A DNA stretch of 7,444 nucleotides from Clostridia bacterium DTU080. GTDB taxonomy: Bacteria > Bacillota > Limnochordia > DTU080. Position 1 is the first letter of the stretch; each line of letters opens with the position of its first letter. Under the pieces are notes generated by a model, which had not been told where the DNA came from, did no database searches, and worked only from the letters and a program-made list of their open reading frames with translations. Position numbers and translations under genes: made by a program. Below are positions 6,701-7,444 of the stretch, one piece after another. The DNA is taken from NCBI GenBank assembly GCA_001513395.1, contig LFTP01000303.1, forward strand, positions 1 to 7,444, written 5' to 3'.

Positions 6701-7444
6701 CGCCAGCGCGAAAGCCGCGGCGAATACGGTATGCACAACTTCGGTGACACCACTTTTAGCTGGGGATGGGGGCCTAGCTACATCTTCTGGAGCAATCAGG
6801 AGTATGATCACCACTACGGGTTCCTGATGCAGTATCTGCGCTCGGGTGACATACGGTTCTGGCAGATCGGGGACCAGGCCGCCCGGCATTATCGCGATAT
6901 TGACGTGATTCACCACTCGACCAACCCGCTCATTGTCGGGGCTCCTCGCTCACACAACACCAAGCACGTTGTGGCGGACGGATGGTACCCGGATCACAAT
7001 CTGGGCGGGGTGGCAGTGCACCATGCCTGGGTCGAGGGCTTGTGGCTCCATTATCTGCTGACCGGTGATGAGTTGACGTACGAAGCCGCCCGGGGAGCCG
7101 CCGATTGGTTCGCGGCCGAAGTTGAACGTGATCGGTGGTATCGCGGCGGTGTAGAAAGAGGACCGGGTTGGACGATGGTCGCCCTTATGGGTTCATACAG
7201 GGCGACGAGCGATGAGAAGTATCTGAAGGCGGCGCAGGTAGTGGCCGATGATGTCTACCTGCGGCAAGATCCGATCCGCGGTGTCTATTCGGTTCCTGTG
7301 GACGGCCGTCCGAGCTATGAGGGCGGGCAAGCTTTCATGTCGGGTATTTTGTCCAGAGGTATGGCGCGTCTGTATGTAGAGACCGGAGATCCTCGGGCCG
7401 CTTTGGCCACGGCGCGCTTCTACGACTGGTTGACGCGGGAGATG
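3767..7444 (+). CDS. Secreted multidomain PcRGLX/YetA-like (exo-rhamnogalacturonan lyase-like) protein, incomplete at right edge
   Basis: One uninterrupted frame gives 1226 residues up to the window edge, with no stop. Residues 1-31 form a signal peptide: basic N-region, hydrophobic W9-to-V27 core, and A29-L-A31 before G32 as the likely cleavage site. Residues about 38-262 look like a glutamine-amidotransferase/ThuA-type fold (R-V-L-F-V-G-P-S; a Y-G-K-G-R turn near 219; F-M-E-N-I-V-R-Y-A near 250). No nucleophile cysteine is seen at the expected elbow (F-R-S-Y-G-G-G), so it is probably non-catalytic. Residues about 275-570 are beta-rich and unrecognised, perhaps carbohydrate-binding. From about 585 the PcRGLX/YetA family begins: S596-H-G-I-P-L-A-K-G, W634-P-D-G-S-V-K-W, then a long beta domain. 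An (alpha/alpha) region from about 940 carries E1012-Y-D-H-H, H1049-H1050, H1063, H1067, H1085-H1086-A-W-V-E-G and G1132-P-G-W. Known relatives include a fungal family PL26 exo-rhamnogalacturonan lyase and Bacillus YetA. By comparison with the family, a C-terminal portion is missing. Activity on rhamnogalacturonan is inferred from family only; another acidic glycan is possible. Confidence 0.85.
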   Translation, partial: MNEVFKNRWLPWLWSAIVAVLLAGAMVPALAGEQSVAAHRVLFVGPSGHNQYIGLERLAPDADITAVKENELGQINLFSYGTIFVSSYSNRNFLANEPVHSRLLEAIERGAVLVAFRSYGGGLAPPQDLWLPSPATKDGAYQVGEILEPEHPIFNEPHEITLDMLLRVHSGVMYHPYVNLGEGWIPLVGGHYLMPFFRNDTGVPPYDGQPHYGIIELPYGKGRILLVQMIPDHQWFNNDGGRDTSVGRLFMENIVRYALDSSRTVVIGAPEAPAAYVEGGLGAVLDWVERPTPFEMTLELWHSASEGDYVLKWDDRDIITIRHAEVPAKAGSYARISRVFPLDKQARGSTLLTFYLTDDYQGGMDRFYEGDRMVGEAPNMKAEHRFVEVALDGEKIWEEDLLGPNPFPWPHRLRTIDVTDLVRDKEQVEVSITVVDRQSTEDPFWSEVFVSRVALLESIPSIEKAGSIEVPVDGLYLPAVKVTDVPGKRSGVSLHRGEEELLSFLLSADDLKTHWAIGKPVQLKAGELIALSFDANETGDNDERVHNAYLIPERFLAGPDPELVDVRSWFIRDFVTDYVVLQVKGPEGVDLAAPVSHGIPLAKGSLNPDELDRLYLVDADGHSVPMQARSLAQWPDGSVKWVLVSFIGQPGEYVLHVGKEAQPQSQHRLIETLGEHRFRVDTGRLQLTLDVVGSPRIGEAFIDGKAVDLNGVDFSLTYAGGRRLSLADSRVEEIRLLENGSERAVMWVRGRYLSDGNPDLEYTLQWRFYRDQPLVWIDATFTNRLGRKVDLADIRFAVAGDFGPTLGVPLQSAEPIERISASEDWTLIQANEHGFKAFEDGAETISGRRFPGWVVFEDDGRGLFFAGVRHFWEQYPKSVSLTGTGLEFGLWAVESGLILEVADGFQKTHELVLGRVENDLQAQARAALLSQPYVLGFDAEYLAGTGALGIMAPASSAEYPPFRASYEASVEEAYTAYLRQRESRGEYGMHNFGDTTFSWGWGPSYIFWSNQEYDHHYGFLMQYLRSGDIRFWQIGDQAARHYRDIDVIHHSTNPLIVGAPRSHNTKHVVADGWYPDHNLGGVAVHHAWVEGLWLHYLLTGDELTYEAARGAADWFAAEVERDRWYRGGVERGPGWTMVALMGSYRATSDEKYLKAAQVVADDVYLRQDPIRGVYSVPVDGRPSYEGGQAFMSGILSRGMARLYVETGDPRAALATARFYDWLTREM

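Noticed and set aside
6434..6916. A 160-codon minus-strand open frame
   Set aside because: It is antisense to the conserved lyase-like region and has no recognisable motif, so it is a frame shadow.
1..7444. CRISPR arrays, tRNA or rRNA genes, and tandem repeats
   Set aside because: I found no regularly spaced repeats, tRNA-like cloverleaf or rRNA-like sequence on either strand by reading.

Overview
The window looks like a bacterial chromosome segment. By eye the GC content is in the mid-50s, and the genes have strong GGAGG-type ribosome binding sites with GTG and ATG starts. A 50-residue hydrophobic protein with a G-F-G-L-A-H-V-L-L-G signature resembles small membrane proteins I associate with Bacillota. 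A Bacillota lineage (for example Limnochordia or Clostridia) is therefore my best guess, but it is inference; Armatimonadota-like groups also carry these gene families.

Layout. Positions 1-60 contain a stem-loop followed by a T-run; the sequence resembles the tip of an insertion sequence lying mostly outside the window. On the minus strand at 204-356 is the small membrane protein gene, followed by a stable hairpin (168-191). Positions 372-657 hold no convincing gene; they contain a strong 11-bp hairpin (601-630) placed as the 3' end of the next minus-strand operon. That operon (3609 down to 658) has two genes separated by 3 bases. The first encodes a 676-residue FAD-dependent oxidoreductase with a long helical, HEAT-like C-terminal extension. 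The second encodes a compact 305-residue FAD-dependent oxidoreductase. A 157-base divergent intergenic region (3610-3766) holds a plausible minus-strand promoter and a 14-base inverted repeat close to the plus-strand start. From 3767 to the right edge, on the plus strand, runs one very large secreted protein (1226 residues visible, incomplete). It has a signal peptide, a glutamine-amidotransferase-like (ThuA/trimerisation-type) domain, beta-rich modules, and a C-terminal region matching the PcRGLX/YetA family (exo-rhamnogalacturonan lyase-like, related to polysaccharide lyase family 26).

How the genes may work together. The exported lyase-like enzyme would act on a uronic-acid-containing polysaccharide outside the cell. 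The two FAD enzymes lack export signals and would act in the cytoplasm, perhaps on an imported sugar or sugar acid. The divergent arrangement and the shared intergenic palindrome suggest co-regulation. No transporter, regulator or other catabolic gene is visible, so the substrate cannot be fixed from this window.
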